DNA of 9,264 nt, from the NCBI GenBank assembly GCA_016764015.1, contig JAESSR010000188.1, positions 1-9,264 on the forward strand, read 5' to 3'. The translations under genes were made by a program, and so were the position numbers. Each line of letters opens with the position of its first letter. Position 1 is the stretch's first letter. This DNA comes from Phycisphaerales bacterium (GTDB taxonomy: Bacteria > Planctomycetota > Phycisphaerae > Phycisphaerales > UBA1924). Below, one piece after another: positions 1-6,659 of the stretch. Under the pieces are notes generated by a model, which saw only the letters and a list, made by a program, of their open reading frames with translations, was not told the origin of the DNA and did not search any database.

Positions 1-62
1 CCGATACCGGAGCTGATGAAGATATCGATTTCTACTACTTCCAGGCGATCTACAAGTTCTAA
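1..62 (+). CDS. C-terminal end of an unidentified protein (partial)
   Basis: Read from position 3, the frame gives 19 codons and stops at TAA (60-62). The tail is acidic then aromatic and ends FYYFQAIYKF. Alternating aromatic and hydrophobic residues with a terminal Phe are typical of the last strand of an outer-membrane beta-barrel. That reading is inference from 19 residues only. A strong hairpin terminator about 50 bp downstream supports this being a real gene end. One other frame is open across the stretch (stop near 77) but gives a Ser/Thr-rich, less protein-like peptide. The family cannot be named. Confidence 0.5.
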   Translation, partial: DTGADEDIDFYYFQAIYKF

Positions 63-108
63 ATCAGAACTTTGAGATGGCATGAAAGTAAAAATCCACT
101 ATATTACA

Positions 109-136
109 CAAAGACCCCACAATTGCGGGGTCTTTG
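109..136 (+). terminator. Rho-independent terminator, possibly bidirectional
   Basis: A perfect 10-bp inverted repeat pairs CAAAGACCCC (109-118) with GGGGTCTTTG (127-136) around an 8-nt loop. The plus-strand side ends in TTT and is followed by a short T-rich stretch (TCATTTT). It sits about 50 bp after the TAA at 60-62. It also lies just past the 3' end of the minus-strand tRNA fragment, so it may once have served transcription from both sides. Confidence 0.8.
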
Positions 137-148
137 GTCATTTTGAAG

Positions 149-190
149 CACGCGCGGAAGGATTCGAACCCTCAACCTCCTGATCCGTAG
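149..190 (-). other. tRNA-Arg-like 3' fragment, putative attachment site of an integrative element
   Basis: On the minus strand this reads as the 3' part of a tRNA. It shows the anticodon loop CUACGGA (190-184), the 3' half of the anticodon stem UCAGG (183-179), a five-base variable loop (178-174), T stem GAGGG (173-169), T loop UUCGAAU (168-162), T stem CCUUC (161-157), and the acceptor strand CGCGCGU (156-150) with G as discriminator (149). The T stem pairs fully, allowing one G-U. The loop would place anticodon ACG (Arg). The sequence beyond 190 does not supply the 5' anticodon stem, D arm or 5' acceptor strand, so the gene is cut at the anticodon loop. Tyrosine recombinases commonly use exactly this 3' half as attachment site and leave a duplicate at the far end of the inserted element. 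By that logic the element extends to the right of 190. Confidence 0.72.
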
Positions 191-375
191 TTATGCGGTA
201 TCGTGCCCATAGGCCATAGAAGGCGGATAATTGAGATATGATTTTCATAACTGGCTACATTATTGGCTACGCCAAAACCCCTGATCCGAGTTAGTATCGC
301 CTGATTTGTGATGAGGTGATTGCTTCTCGGCTGTATTTGAGTGCCTAGATTTATGGAATATCAAGTAATGCGGAT
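191..375. other. Gene-free stretch with weak signs of integrase debris
   Basis: I see no convincing gene here. On the minus strand one frame is open from about 360 down to a stop at 172-174 inside the tRNA fragment. It includes the peptide GVANNVASYENHIS and has no plausible start. Open frames running into the tRNA 3' end are common for the tail of a tyrosine integrase whose gene abuts its attachment site, but no catalytic motif is visible, so this is only a possible relic. A 9-bp copy of the anticodon-stem sequence CCTGATCCG (179-187) recurs at 280-288. TGGCTAC occurs twice (252-258 and 264-270), 12 bp apart. Confidence 0.3.
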
Positions 376-472
376 GCGGTGATTAGGTTGTCTATTCGCC
401 GCAAATGGTGCGGGGTTCCGCTTGCGTGTGCGGTGAATATCGTGTACAATCGCCGCAAAAGAAGCGGTGATT
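376..472. repeat. Five-site repeat array, probable operator of the fic gene
   Basis: A 9-bp motif, A(A/T)TC(A/G)CCGC, occurs five times in alternating orientation: 376-384 (minus, GCGGTGATT), 393-401 (plus, ATTCGCCGC), 430-438 (minus, GCGGTGAAT), 448-456 (plus, AATCGCCGC) and 464-472 (minus, GCGGTGATT). The last two face each other across a 7-nt loop and form a near-perfect palindrome ending directly before the ATG at 473. The third lies in the spacer of the proposed promoter and the fourth overlaps its -10 box. This is the layout of a repressor-binding region. The likely binder is the Fic protein itself through its C-terminal winged-helix-like region, but that is inference. The last pair could also form an RNA hairpin over the start codon. 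Confidence 0.6.
422..450 (+). promoter_or_regulatory. Candidate sigma-70-type promoter of the fic gene
   Basis: A good -10 box TACAAT (445-450) is preceded at 17 bp by a weak -35 box TTGCGT (422-427). Transcription would start near 457, leaving a leader of about 16 nt before the ATG at 473. The promoter is embedded in the five-site repeat array, so bound protein would block polymerase. The -35 match is poor (3 of 6), hence moderate confidence. Confidence 0.45.
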
Positions 473-511
473 ATGGCGTATATCCATGAAAATACAGATT
501 GGCTTCAGTTT
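473..511 (+). pseudogene. Out-of-frame N-terminal segment of the fic gene
   Basis: ATG at 473 opens MAYIHENTDWLQF, which resembles the start of Fic proteins with an N-terminal DUF4172-type segment (typically xYIxxxxDWPxFxWD). The continuation WDADTLASALAAVRHKQG lies in the frame of the downstream gene, one base off. Adding a single T to the TTTT run at 509-512 would join the two as DWLQF-LWDADT and restore the family pattern. A weak purine-rich ribosome site (AAAAGAAG, 457-464) lies 8 nt before this ATG. Either a real one-base deletion or a sequencing error is possible. Confidence 0.65.
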
Positions 512-1599
512 TATGGGACGCGGATACCTTGGCATCAGCTCTTGCTGCGGTACGCCACAAGCAGGGGCTGCTGCTCGGCAAGATGGAGTCCATGGGCTTC
601 GATCTCCGTGCTGAGGCAAGCCTCACCACACTGACGAACGATGTGGTCAAGTCCTCCGCCATCGAGGGCGAGCCGCTCAATCCTGATGAGGTGCGTTCCT
701 CACACGCCCGCCGACTCGGCTTAGACATTGCTGGACTGCCTCAAGCCGGGCGTGATGTCGAGGGCGTCGTCGAAATGATGCTCGACGCTACCCAGGGCTT
801 CGAGTCCTTATTGACCAAGGACCGTCTCTTCGATTGGCATGCTGCGTTGTTCCCAACCGGACGAAGTGGAATGAGAAAGATGGTGGTCGGTGCATGGCGG
901 CCCAAAGAAGCCGGTGCGATGCAAGTGGTCTCTGGCTCAATCGATCATGAGAAAGTCCACTACGAAGCACCCATTGCAGATCGACTCGACGGCGAGATGA
1001 CAGTGTTCCTCGATTGGTTCAACGCACCACCAACGACCGACCCCGTCATCAAAGCGGCAATCGCTCACTTCTGGTTTGTCACTATTCATCCATTCGAGGA
1101 CGGAAACGGTCGCATCGCACGAGCTATCGCCGACATGGCACTTGCACGCGCAGACAACATGCCCGAGCGTTTTTACAGCATGTCTTCACAGATCGAAGCC
1201 GAGCGAAAAAAATACTACCTCCGGCTCGAATCATCCCAACGCGGAACTCTTGATATCACCTTCTGGTTGGAGTGGTTCTTGTCATGCCTGGACAATGCGG
1301 TCGAAGGTGCCCAAGAAACCTTGGCGGCTGTGATGTACAAAGCCAAGCTCTGGCAATGGATCAATCAAGATCCAGTCAACGAACGCCAATGCTCAATCAT
1401 CAACCGAATGCTCAACGGCTTCAAAGGCCACATGAGCACATCCAAATACGCAAAGCTCGCCAAATGCTCCAATGACACCGCACTCCGCGATATTCGAGAG
1501 ATGGTCGAACGCGGCATCCTTCTACAAAACCCAGGCGGCGGTCGCAGCACGAGCTATCGCCTCACAACCATTGAGGCGATAGAGGCGTTGAGGGAGTGA
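499..1599 (+). CDS. Fic-family protein, class II, probable AMP/UMP-transferase
   Basis: Fic proteins transfer a nucleotide monophosphate, usually AMP from ATP, onto hydroxyl side chains of target proteins. The 366-aa frame holds the complete active-site motif HPFEDGNGR (residues 197-205), with catalytic His197 and the phosphate-binding GNGR loop. SSAIEG (52-57) fits the inhibitory-helix motif (S/T)xxxE(G/N) placed before the Fic core, which defines class II self-inhibited enzymes. The last ~90 residues contain a winged-helix-like segment (MSTSKYAKLAKCSNDTALRD, then a hairpin near GGGRSTSYRL), suggesting DNA binding and autoregulation. The TTG at 499 is the first usable start in this frame but has no ribosome site. 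The native start was probably ATG 473, with one base lost near 509-512. The gene stands alone, converges on hypF, and lies on the presumed element side of the tRNA scar. With only the TTG start, the protein would lack about 15 N-terminal residues but keep the whole catalytic core. Confidence 0.9.
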   Translation: MASVLWDADTLASALAAVRHKQGLLLGKMESMGFDLRAEASLTTLTNDVVKSSAIEGEPLNPDEVRSSHARRLGLDIAGLPQAGRDVEGVVEMMLDATQGFESLLTKDRLFDWHAALFPTGRSGMRKMVVGAWRPKEAGAMQVVSGSIDHEKVHYEAPIADRLDGEMTVFLDWFNAPPTTDPVIKAAIAHFWFVTIHPFEDGNGRIARAIADMALARADNMPERFYSMSSQIEAERKKYYLRLESSQRGTLDITFWLEWFLSCLDNAVEGAQETLAAVMYKAKLWQWINQDPVNERQCSIINRMLNGFKGHMSTSKYAKLAKCSNDTALRDIREMVERGILLQNPGGGRSTSYRLTTIEAIEALRE

Positions 1600-1706
1600 T
1601 TCTAAATCGGGTTCCATAGCAATATATCAGAATTGATGTTTGATTTCGTTAGCTCTTGTGTTCAAAGCACTTGCGAGGACTGGTTTATTCCTGTTCGTGA
1701 CTACAA

Positions 1707-1728
1707 AAGTGGGACAGAAGTGGGACAG
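1707..1728. repeat. Perfect 11-bp tandem duplication beside the hypF stop
   Basis: AAGTGGGACAG occurs twice with no gap (1707-1717 and 1718-1728), and the second copy abuts the hypF stop codon (1729-1731). It lies in the 129-bp gap between the converging fic and hypF genes. I see no clear terminator hairpin for either gene in that gap. Confidence 0.7.
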
Positions 1729-3993
1729 TCACCGTGGGGGTTGGCCATTTGAGTTGTATGTTGAGACGAGTGCTACTTGGCCTGCTGAAATGCCGCCGTC
1801 GTTGCAGGGGATGGTGCTTGCTGTGAGAAGTTGCATATCCGGTCTGAGTTGTTCGGTGAAGAGTTTAGTGAGGAGGGCGTTTTGCCATACGCCGCCTGAG
1901 AGTGCCACGGTGGATGTTTCATACTGAGTTGACAGGGTGTGTGAATAGATGGCAAGGCTCTTGGCGAGTGTCGCATGGAAGGCCCATGCTAAGTTCTCTG
2001 GGGTATCGCCGGATTGTCTTCGATTGAGGAGTTGATTGATGAGAAACGCTGAATCGAGGGTTGGCTCTTCAAGGAGCAGGGTTTTTGACTGTGATTTCCA
2101 TGCAAGGTTTTCGAGCCAGATGGCGGCTTGTCCTTCGTAGGAGGATTCTCGGGTGAAGCCGCAGATTGCAGCGGCGGCGTCGAAGAGTCGTCCTGCTGAA
2201 CTCGATTTGAAACAACGCAAGTCGCTCTTAACCATTGCCTGGGCATCACGAAATCTTTGAGGGAATCCGAACGGGTCTGATTCGAGCAACTTGGGATCGG
2301 CATCGCGAAGGTATGCTGCAGCCGCTTGTACTGGGAATCGTGCAGCGGCATCGCCGCCGGGCATTGAGACTGTTGAAAGATTCCCAACACGAGTAAATCC
2401 ATCGACAACTGATCCGACGAAGAATTCGCCGCCCCAGATAGATTGGTCGCGCCCGTAGCCGGTGCCGTCTAGGGCGATGCCGATGATTTTGCGATCGAGC
2501 ATGTTGTGTTCGAGTAAGATTGCTGCGATGTGGGCTTCGTGATGTTGGATTGGGATGTGTTTGGATGCGGATATTTGCAGTGCGTGGCGGGTGGAGACAT
2601 ATTCTGGGTGCATATCGTGGGCGACGATCAACTGTTCTGGATCGACGGCGTACATACTCAATAGGTCATCAATGGTTTCTGTGAATGCTTGGTCGGTTTC
2701 TAGATCGCCGAGATCGCCGATGTGTTGGCTGAGGAAAACTTCTCCTTCAATTGCAAGGGATATTGTATTTTTGAGATCGGCTCCAACGGCAAGAATCGGT
2801 TGTTTGTAGGGAATAGTTGCAACGCTCGAAGGAGCATATCCTCGGGCACGGCGAATGATAAAGGGGGCGTTGTTGCGAATGGAGACAACTGAATCATCGA
2901 CCCTCCTTTGGATTGGGCGTTGCCCAACTAAAAACGCATCGGCAATTTCAGAGATGCGATCAAAGGCGTCTTCGTCTTGGTAGGCGATTGGTTCGTTGGA
3001 TTGATTTGCGCTAGTGAGCACCATCGGATCGGGCGATCCATGTTCAAAGAGCATGGAGTGGAGCGGGGTGTAGGGGAGCATGACACCGAGTTCGTGGATG
3101 CCGGGGGCTAGAGAATCTGAATGAACCTTTGATGGAGCGAGGAGAATTGGTCTTGCGATTGAACTCAGCACTCTTTCGTGGGCATCGGTCATGTCTACGA
3201 GGCAACGGGCTTTGTCTATTGATGAGACCATGATTGCAAATGGTTTTTCTTTACGGAACTTGCGTTCACGGAGTTCATTGATGACTTTGTCGTTACCCGC
3301 GTCGCATGCAAGGTGGTATCCGCCGATGCCTTTGATGGCGAGGATGCTGCCGTTTGTGAGCATTGTCGCGGCTTGCTCAATGGCTGCTTGGCCTTTGGCG
3401 AGTTCTGTTCCATTTTGAACGAGGATGTATTCGGGGCCACAGACTTGACAGGCGATGGGCTGGGCGTGGTAGCGTCGATCGAGTGGGTCAATGTACTCTG
3501 TATTGCATTGCTCGCACAATGGCCAGTCCGCCATGGTTGTTCGCGGGCGATCGTATGGGAGTGATTTGATGATGGAATAGCGTGGCCCGCAGTTGGTGCA
3601 ATTGATGTATGGGTATCCAAATCGTCGATCGGAGGGGTCGCGGAGTTCTGCGAGGCAGTCATCGCAAACGCACAAGTCAGGACTGATGCGTGTCGTCGGG
3701 GCTTGGTCTGAGGTGCTAATGCGGATATCGAAGCTGGTGAAAGATTCCGGTTCTACAGAAGTCGAAATGAGCGAAGAGATCACAGAAGCAGGCGGCTTTT
3801 GATCTTGTATTGCAGACTCAAATGTATCAAGTGCTTCCGTTGAAGCTTCCGCATGGATTTCAACTCCGCTCGCGTTATTGAGTACCCAGCCGTTAATCTT
3901 GTGGGCAGCGGCTATTCGATAGATGAACGGGCGGAATCCGACGCCTTGAACGACGCCTTTGATCAGGATGTGACGAGCGATGATGTCTGGCAT
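1729..3993 (-). CDS. hypF: Carbamoyltransferase HypF, [NiFe]-hydrogenase maturation
   Basis: HypF uses carbamoyl phosphate and ATP to carbamoylate the C-terminal Cys of HypE, the first step in making the cyanide ligands of the active-site iron. All domains are present. The acylphosphatase domain has VQGVGFRPF (15-23; catalytic Arg21) and Asn39 or Asn40. Two zinc-finger units follow: CDDC (110-113) with CTNC (132-135), and CEQC (160-163) with CQVC (182-185). Next come a YrdC-like domain (about 200-380) and a Kae1-like carbamoyltransferase domain with HHEAH, ALDGTGYG and ALSGGVWQN, ending near CNDGGISAGQ. At 754 aa it has normal family length. I chose ATG 3993, one base after the hypE stop (TGA-G-ATG), because homologues begin shortly before the VQGVGFRPF motif. 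The in-frame ATG at 4032 would add 13 atypical residues inside hypE. It is the last gene of the operon. Confidence 0.96.
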   Translation of the reverse strand: MPDIIARHILIKGVVQGVGFRPFIYRIAAAHKINGWVLNNASGVEIHAEASTEALDTFESAIQDQKPPASVISSLISTSVEPESFTSFDIRISTSDQAPTTRISPDLCVCDDCLAELRDPSDRRFGYPYINCTNCGPRYSIIKSLPYDRPRTTMADWPLCEQCNTEYIDPLDRRYHAQPIACQVCGPEYILVQNGTELAKGQAAIEQAATMLTNGSILAIKGIGGYHLACDAGNDKVINELRERKFRKEKPFAIMVSSIDKARCLVDMTDAHERVLSSIARPILLAPSKVHSDSLAPGIHELGVMLPYTPLHSMLFEHGSPDPMVLTSANQSNEPIAYQDEDAFDRISEIADAFLVGQRPIQRRVDDSVVSIRNNAPFIIRRARGYAPSSVATIPYKQPILAVGADLKNTISLAIEGEVFLSQHIGDLGDLETDQAFTETIDDLLSMYAVDPEQLIVAHDMHPEYVSTRHALQISASKHIPIQHHEAHIAAILLEHNMLDRKIIGIALDGTGYGRDQSIWGGEFFVGSVVDGFTRVGNLSTVSMPGGDAAARFPVQAAAAYLRDADPKLLESDPFGFPQRFRDAQAMVKSDLRCFKSSSAGRLFDAAAAICGFTRESSYEGQAAIWLENLAWKSQSKTLLLEEPTLDSAFLINQLLNRRQSGDTPENLAWAFHATLAKSLAIYSHTLSTQYETSTVALSGGVWQNALLTKLFTEQLRPDMQLLTASTIPCNDGGISAGQVALVSTYNSNGQPPR

Positions 3994-3994
3994 C

Positions 3995-5026
3995 TCAACA
4001 AATCCGAGGCAATGGATCGCCGACGAGCACATCGATCACGCGACGGGTTTTATGTGCGGTTCTGCCGATGACACGCGAAGGATGATCTTTAACCACATGC
4101 CCGATGATGCAAGCGCCTTCACCGCCGGGAACGGCTTGAATGGCTGCGAGTGCTTCGTCTGCCTTTGACTTGCTGATGACAGCAACAAACTGTCCTTCGT
4201 TGGCAACATGGAGCGGGTCGAGCCCGAGTAGCTCGCATGAAGCGCGAACCATATCCCGTACAGGGATGGTCGATTCCTCGATGACGATTCCCTTGGCTGC
4301 ATCACTTGCAAGTTCGTTGAGCACTGTGGCGACTCCGCCTCGGGTGGCATCGCGCATCCATTTGATATCATGTCCGACGGCATCGAGCAATGCACGGGTG
4401 TATGGAAGGATGCTGCGTGAGTCCGTTTCTAGGTCTGCTGAAAGATCAATTTCTGCTCGTGCAATCAAGATGGTTATGCCGTGATCGCCGATGGGGCCGC
4501 TGACGAGAATAGCGTCGCCAACTTCGACATTTGATGGCGAGAGATTTGCATCATCCCGGATGAGCCCGATGCCTGTGGTGTTGATGTACAGGCCATCGGC
4601 GTTGCCATTCTCAACGACCTTTGTGTCGCCTGAAACAATCGAAACACCTACGGCTTTAGCAGTGTCGGCCATGGACTGCACTTGGAATCGGAGTTTATCG
4701 CTCTTCAAACCTGCCTCAAGAATGAAACCTGCTGTTAGGCCAAGTGGTTCAGCACCAGAGACGGCGAGGTCATTGACTGTGCCGTGGATGGCGAGTGATC
4801 CGATGGTGCCGCCGGGAAAGGTGTGTGGCGAAATTACAAAGGTGTCTGTTGTGATGGCGAGGCGATGATTTCCAATATTGAGCAATGCAGAATCGCCCAT
4901 CGCATCGAGCGTTGGGTTTGAGAACGCCTGGGCGAACAACCCCTCGATCAGTCGACGGGTTGCTTGCCCGCCTGCGCCGTGCTGCATTGAGATTTGTTTG
5001 TCGTGGAACTCGATCTGTTGTGTCAT
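3995..5026 (-). CDS. hypE: HypE, carbamoyl dehydratase of hydrogenase maturation
   Basis: HypE accepts a carbamoyl group from HypF on its C-terminal cysteine and dehydrates it with ATP to a thiocyanate, the source of the active-site CN ligands. The 343-aa protein starts with the usual MQHGAGG region (14-20). It carries the PurM/AIR-synthase-type ATP-binding features (DAMGDSALL, TTDTFVI, RDATRGGVATVLNEL) and ends in the essential PRIC tail (340-343). The ATG overlaps the hypD stop by four bases (ATGA), so translation is coupled. It then hands over to hypF after a single base. Length and order are ordinary, and every key residue I can check is present. Confidence 0.97.
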   Translation of the reverse strand: MTQQIEFHDKQISMQHGAGGQATRRLIEGLFAQAFSNPTLDAMGDSALLNIGNHRLAITTDTFVISPHTFPGGTIGSLAIHGTVNDLAVSGAEPLGLTAGFILEAGLKSDKLRFQVQSMADTAKAVGVSIVSGDTKVVENGNADGLYINTTGIGLIRDDANLSPSNVEVGDAILVSGPIGDHGITILIARAEIDLSADLETDSRSILPYTRALLDAVGHDIKWMRDATRGGVATVLNELASDAAKGIVIEESTIPVRDMVRASCELLGLDPLHVANEGQFVAVISKSKADEALAAIQAVPGGEGACIIGHVVKDHPSRVIGRTAHKTRRVIDVLVGDPLPRIC

Positions 5027-6141
5027 GATTCGTCAGATTCGTAAAGGGTGAGGTCTGCGTATTTATACTGTGCGGCACATGCACCTTCGCTCGAAACCAT
5101 GAGTGCGCCGACAGGCATTTCGGGTGTACATCCTTTGCCATAGAGGCGGCAGTCTGTGGGTTTGAGTGTGCCTTTGAGAACTTCGCCGCATTGTGCTTCG
5201 ATTGGGTCTGGGAAGGTTTGGCCGTGGACACCGATCTGGCGTTCAGCATCAAACTCGGCGAACTCTTCGCTGATACTGTAAGCCGAGTTTGGGATATTCC
5301 CGAGCCCTCTCCACTCGAACTCTTCTCGAATATCAAAGACAAGGTCAAGTGCCGCGATTGCGGCGGGGTTGCCATGCCATTGAACAACACGAGTATATTG
5401 ATTCTCTACCTTTGATTCGTTTGCATTGAGTTGTTTGACGAGCATTACAATCGAGTGGAGAATATCGACTGGTTCAAACCCAGACACAGCGACAGGGCGG
5501 TTGTAGTCCTCAGCGATAAACCGGTATGGTTCACAACCAATGACTGAAGAAACATGCCCAGGGCCAATGAACGCGTCAATTCGCATGTCATCCATGTCGA
5601 GCAACGCACGGATTGCGGGGTTAACGAGGATGTGATTGCAGTATACAAAGAAGTTTTTAACTCCGGCTTCCTTTGCCCGCAACAGTGTGACGGCGGTCGA
5701 TGGCGCGGTTGTTTCAAATCCAATCGCAAAGAACATCACTGGTCGATCGGGGTTCTTCTCTGCAATTTTCAGTGCATCGAGCGGGCTGTAGACCATTCGG
5801 ACATCCGCGCCGCGGGCCTTGGATTCGAGCGGGCTTCCGGTTGATCCGGGCACACGCATCATGTCACCAAAGGCGGTGAAGATCAGATCTTCGCGTTCGG
5901 CCATGGCCAAACCAACATCCATACGCCCCATGGGGAGAACGCACACTGGGCAACCTGGGCCGTGGATGAGATTGATGTTCTTTGGGAGGAGCTGGGCGAG
6001 TCCGTAGCGGAAGATTGTGTGGGTATGCCCGCCACAGATTTCCATGATGTTGTACTCGCGGTCGGATTTGGCGAGTCGTTTGATCTCATCAGCCAACTTG
6101 AGAATTGTCTCGGAGTCACGGTATTCATCAACATACTTCAT
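5023..6141 (-). CDS. hypD: HypD, Fe-S scaffold for Fe(CN)2CO assembly
   Basis: HypD carries a [4Fe-4S] cluster and, with HypC, forms the scaffold on which the Fe(CN)2CO group is built before transfer to the large subunit. The 372-aa protein has the three conserved motifs: CGGHTH (36-41), GPGCPVC (61-67, with Cys64 and Cys67) and GFETTAP (141-147). The C-terminal cysteines that ligate the cluster are Cys318, Cys331, Cys338 and Cys355. The start overlaps the stop of the upstream HypC-type gene by four bases (ATGA). Its own stop overlaps the hypE start in the same way, fitting tight stoichiometric expression of the complex. Confidence 0.97.
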   Translation of the reverse strand: MKYVDEYRDSETILKLADEIKRLAKSDREYNIMEICGGHTHTIFRYGLAQLLPKNINLIHGPGCPVCVLPMGRMDVGLAMAEREDLIFTAFGDMMRVPGSTGSPLESKARGADVRMVYSPLDALKIAEKNPDRPVMFFAIGFETTAPSTAVTLLRAKEAGVKNFFVYCNHILVNPAIRALLDMDDMRIDAFIGPGHVSSVIGCEPYRFIAEDYNRPVAVSGFEPVDILHSIVMLVKQLNANESKVENQYTRVVQWHGNPAAIAALDLVFDIREEFEWRGLGNIPNSAYSISEEFAEFDAERQIGVHGQTFPDPIEAQCGEVLKGTLKPTDCRLYGKGCTPEMPVGALMVSSEGACAAQYKYADLTLYESDES

Positions 6142-6359
6142 GTGGTTGGTTCCTTGCTAGAGAGTGGAGCAATCGCTATTCCTTGGTGGACGAGTATGGA
6201 ATCTCCAACGCGGGCATTTGGGATCAAGTCGATGGCAACGATAATGGTTTCACCATCTTCGAGTTTGACGGTGGCGTCGTTTCCACTGAGAGACACGATA
6301 ACACATTTGTCCGCCGAGTCTGCACAAGTGACGCAGGTGTGTTCGCTGCATCCGCTCAT
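6138..6359 (-). CDS. Divergent second HypC/HupF-type protein
   Basis: This 73-aa protein has the small beta-barrel pattern of the HypC/HybG/HupF family: a hydrophobic strand CVIVSL, an acidic turn VKLEDGETIIV, then RVGDSILVHQGIAIAPL with a conserved-type His58. Unlike classic HypC it does not begin Met-Cys-Leu. Its N terminus is MSGCSEHTCVTCAD, with Cys4, Cys9 and Cys12 (plus Cys19), so the canonical Cys2 that bridges HypD and iron is displaced. The Cys cluster could bind metal. A similar Cys-rich HypC-type protein next to hypC is, as far as I recall, frequent in actinobacterial-type hydrogenase operons. Both ends are four-base overlaps (ATGA) with hypC and hypD. A HypC-like role at HypD or the large subunit is likely but inferred. 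Confidence 0.82.
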   Translation of the reverse strand: MSGCSEHTCVTCADSADKCVIVSLSGNDATVKLEDGETIIVAIDLIPNARVGDSILVHQGIAIAPLSSKEPTT

Positions 6360-6643
6360 GATTCACTCTTATCGTTTGATCCAAAGATGTATCCTTCGGC
6401 CTCTTCTCGTGCTTCGTCATCTTCGCCGAGCATAGAAAGCATTGACATCTGTTCTGCTGCTTGTTCTTCACTGATTTTCATCATGGCAAATCCGACATGG
6501 ATCAAGACCCAGTCTTCTGCGCCAGGAGGATCTTGTTTGAGTAGATCGACATTGACCTCTCGGCGAACGCCCATGACATTAACCGTAGCGAGTCGGGTTT
6601 CAGAACTGATTGATTCGATTTGTCCAGGTATGGCAAGACACAT
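6356..6643 (-). CDS. hypC: HypC, hydrogenase maturation chaperone
   Basis: HypC binds HypD and carries the Fe(CN)2CO group to the hydrogenase large-subunit precursor through its N-terminal cysteine. The 95-aa protein starts with the diagnostic MCLAIPG (Cys2 exposed after Met removal), continues VNVMGVRREVNVDLL, and has the conserved LIHVGFAM strand with His49. The C-terminal ~35 residues are acidic and helical, longer than the minimal family. ATG 6643 is set by the MCLAIPG motif and by a GGAG ribosome site (6650-6653) 6 nt away. Longer in-frame starts would bury Cys2. A 16-bp gap follows the NHL gene, the widest junction in the operon, so this is where the core hyp block begins. Confidence 0.95.
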   Translation of the reverse strand: MCLAIPGQIESISSETRLATVNVMGVRREVNVDLLKQDPPGAEDWVLIHVGFAMMKISEEQAAEQMSMLSMLGEDDEAREEAEGYIFGSNDKSES

Positions 6644-6659
6644 AGGTTTCTCCGATCTT

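Noticed and set aside
238..294. Short plus-strand peptide MIFITGYIIGYAKTPDPS
   Set aside because: Only 18 codons, no ribosome site, no neighbours supporting translation.
191..300. 5' half of a complete tRNA next to the 149-190 fragment
   Set aside because: No matching anticodon-stem strand, D arm or acceptor strand (CGCGC-type) is found; the gene is truncated.
376..472. CRISPR-like array
   Set aside because: The repeats are 9 bp, alternate in orientation and are unevenly spaced around a promoter, which fits protein-binding sites and not CRISPR.
1640..1927. 95-codon plus-strand frame across the fic-hypF gap
   Set aside because: Most of it is antisense to the well-supported end of hypF, it has no family resemblance, and it has no ribosome site.
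3994..4032. Longer hypF start at ATG 4032
   Set aside because: It would add 13 residues inside hypE. Family N termini and the TGA-G-ATG junction favour 3993.
4770..5390. 206-codon minus-strand frame across the hypD-hypE junction
   Set aside because: It is out of frame with both genes and low in recognisable sequence; hypD and hypE have all their motifs in their own frames.
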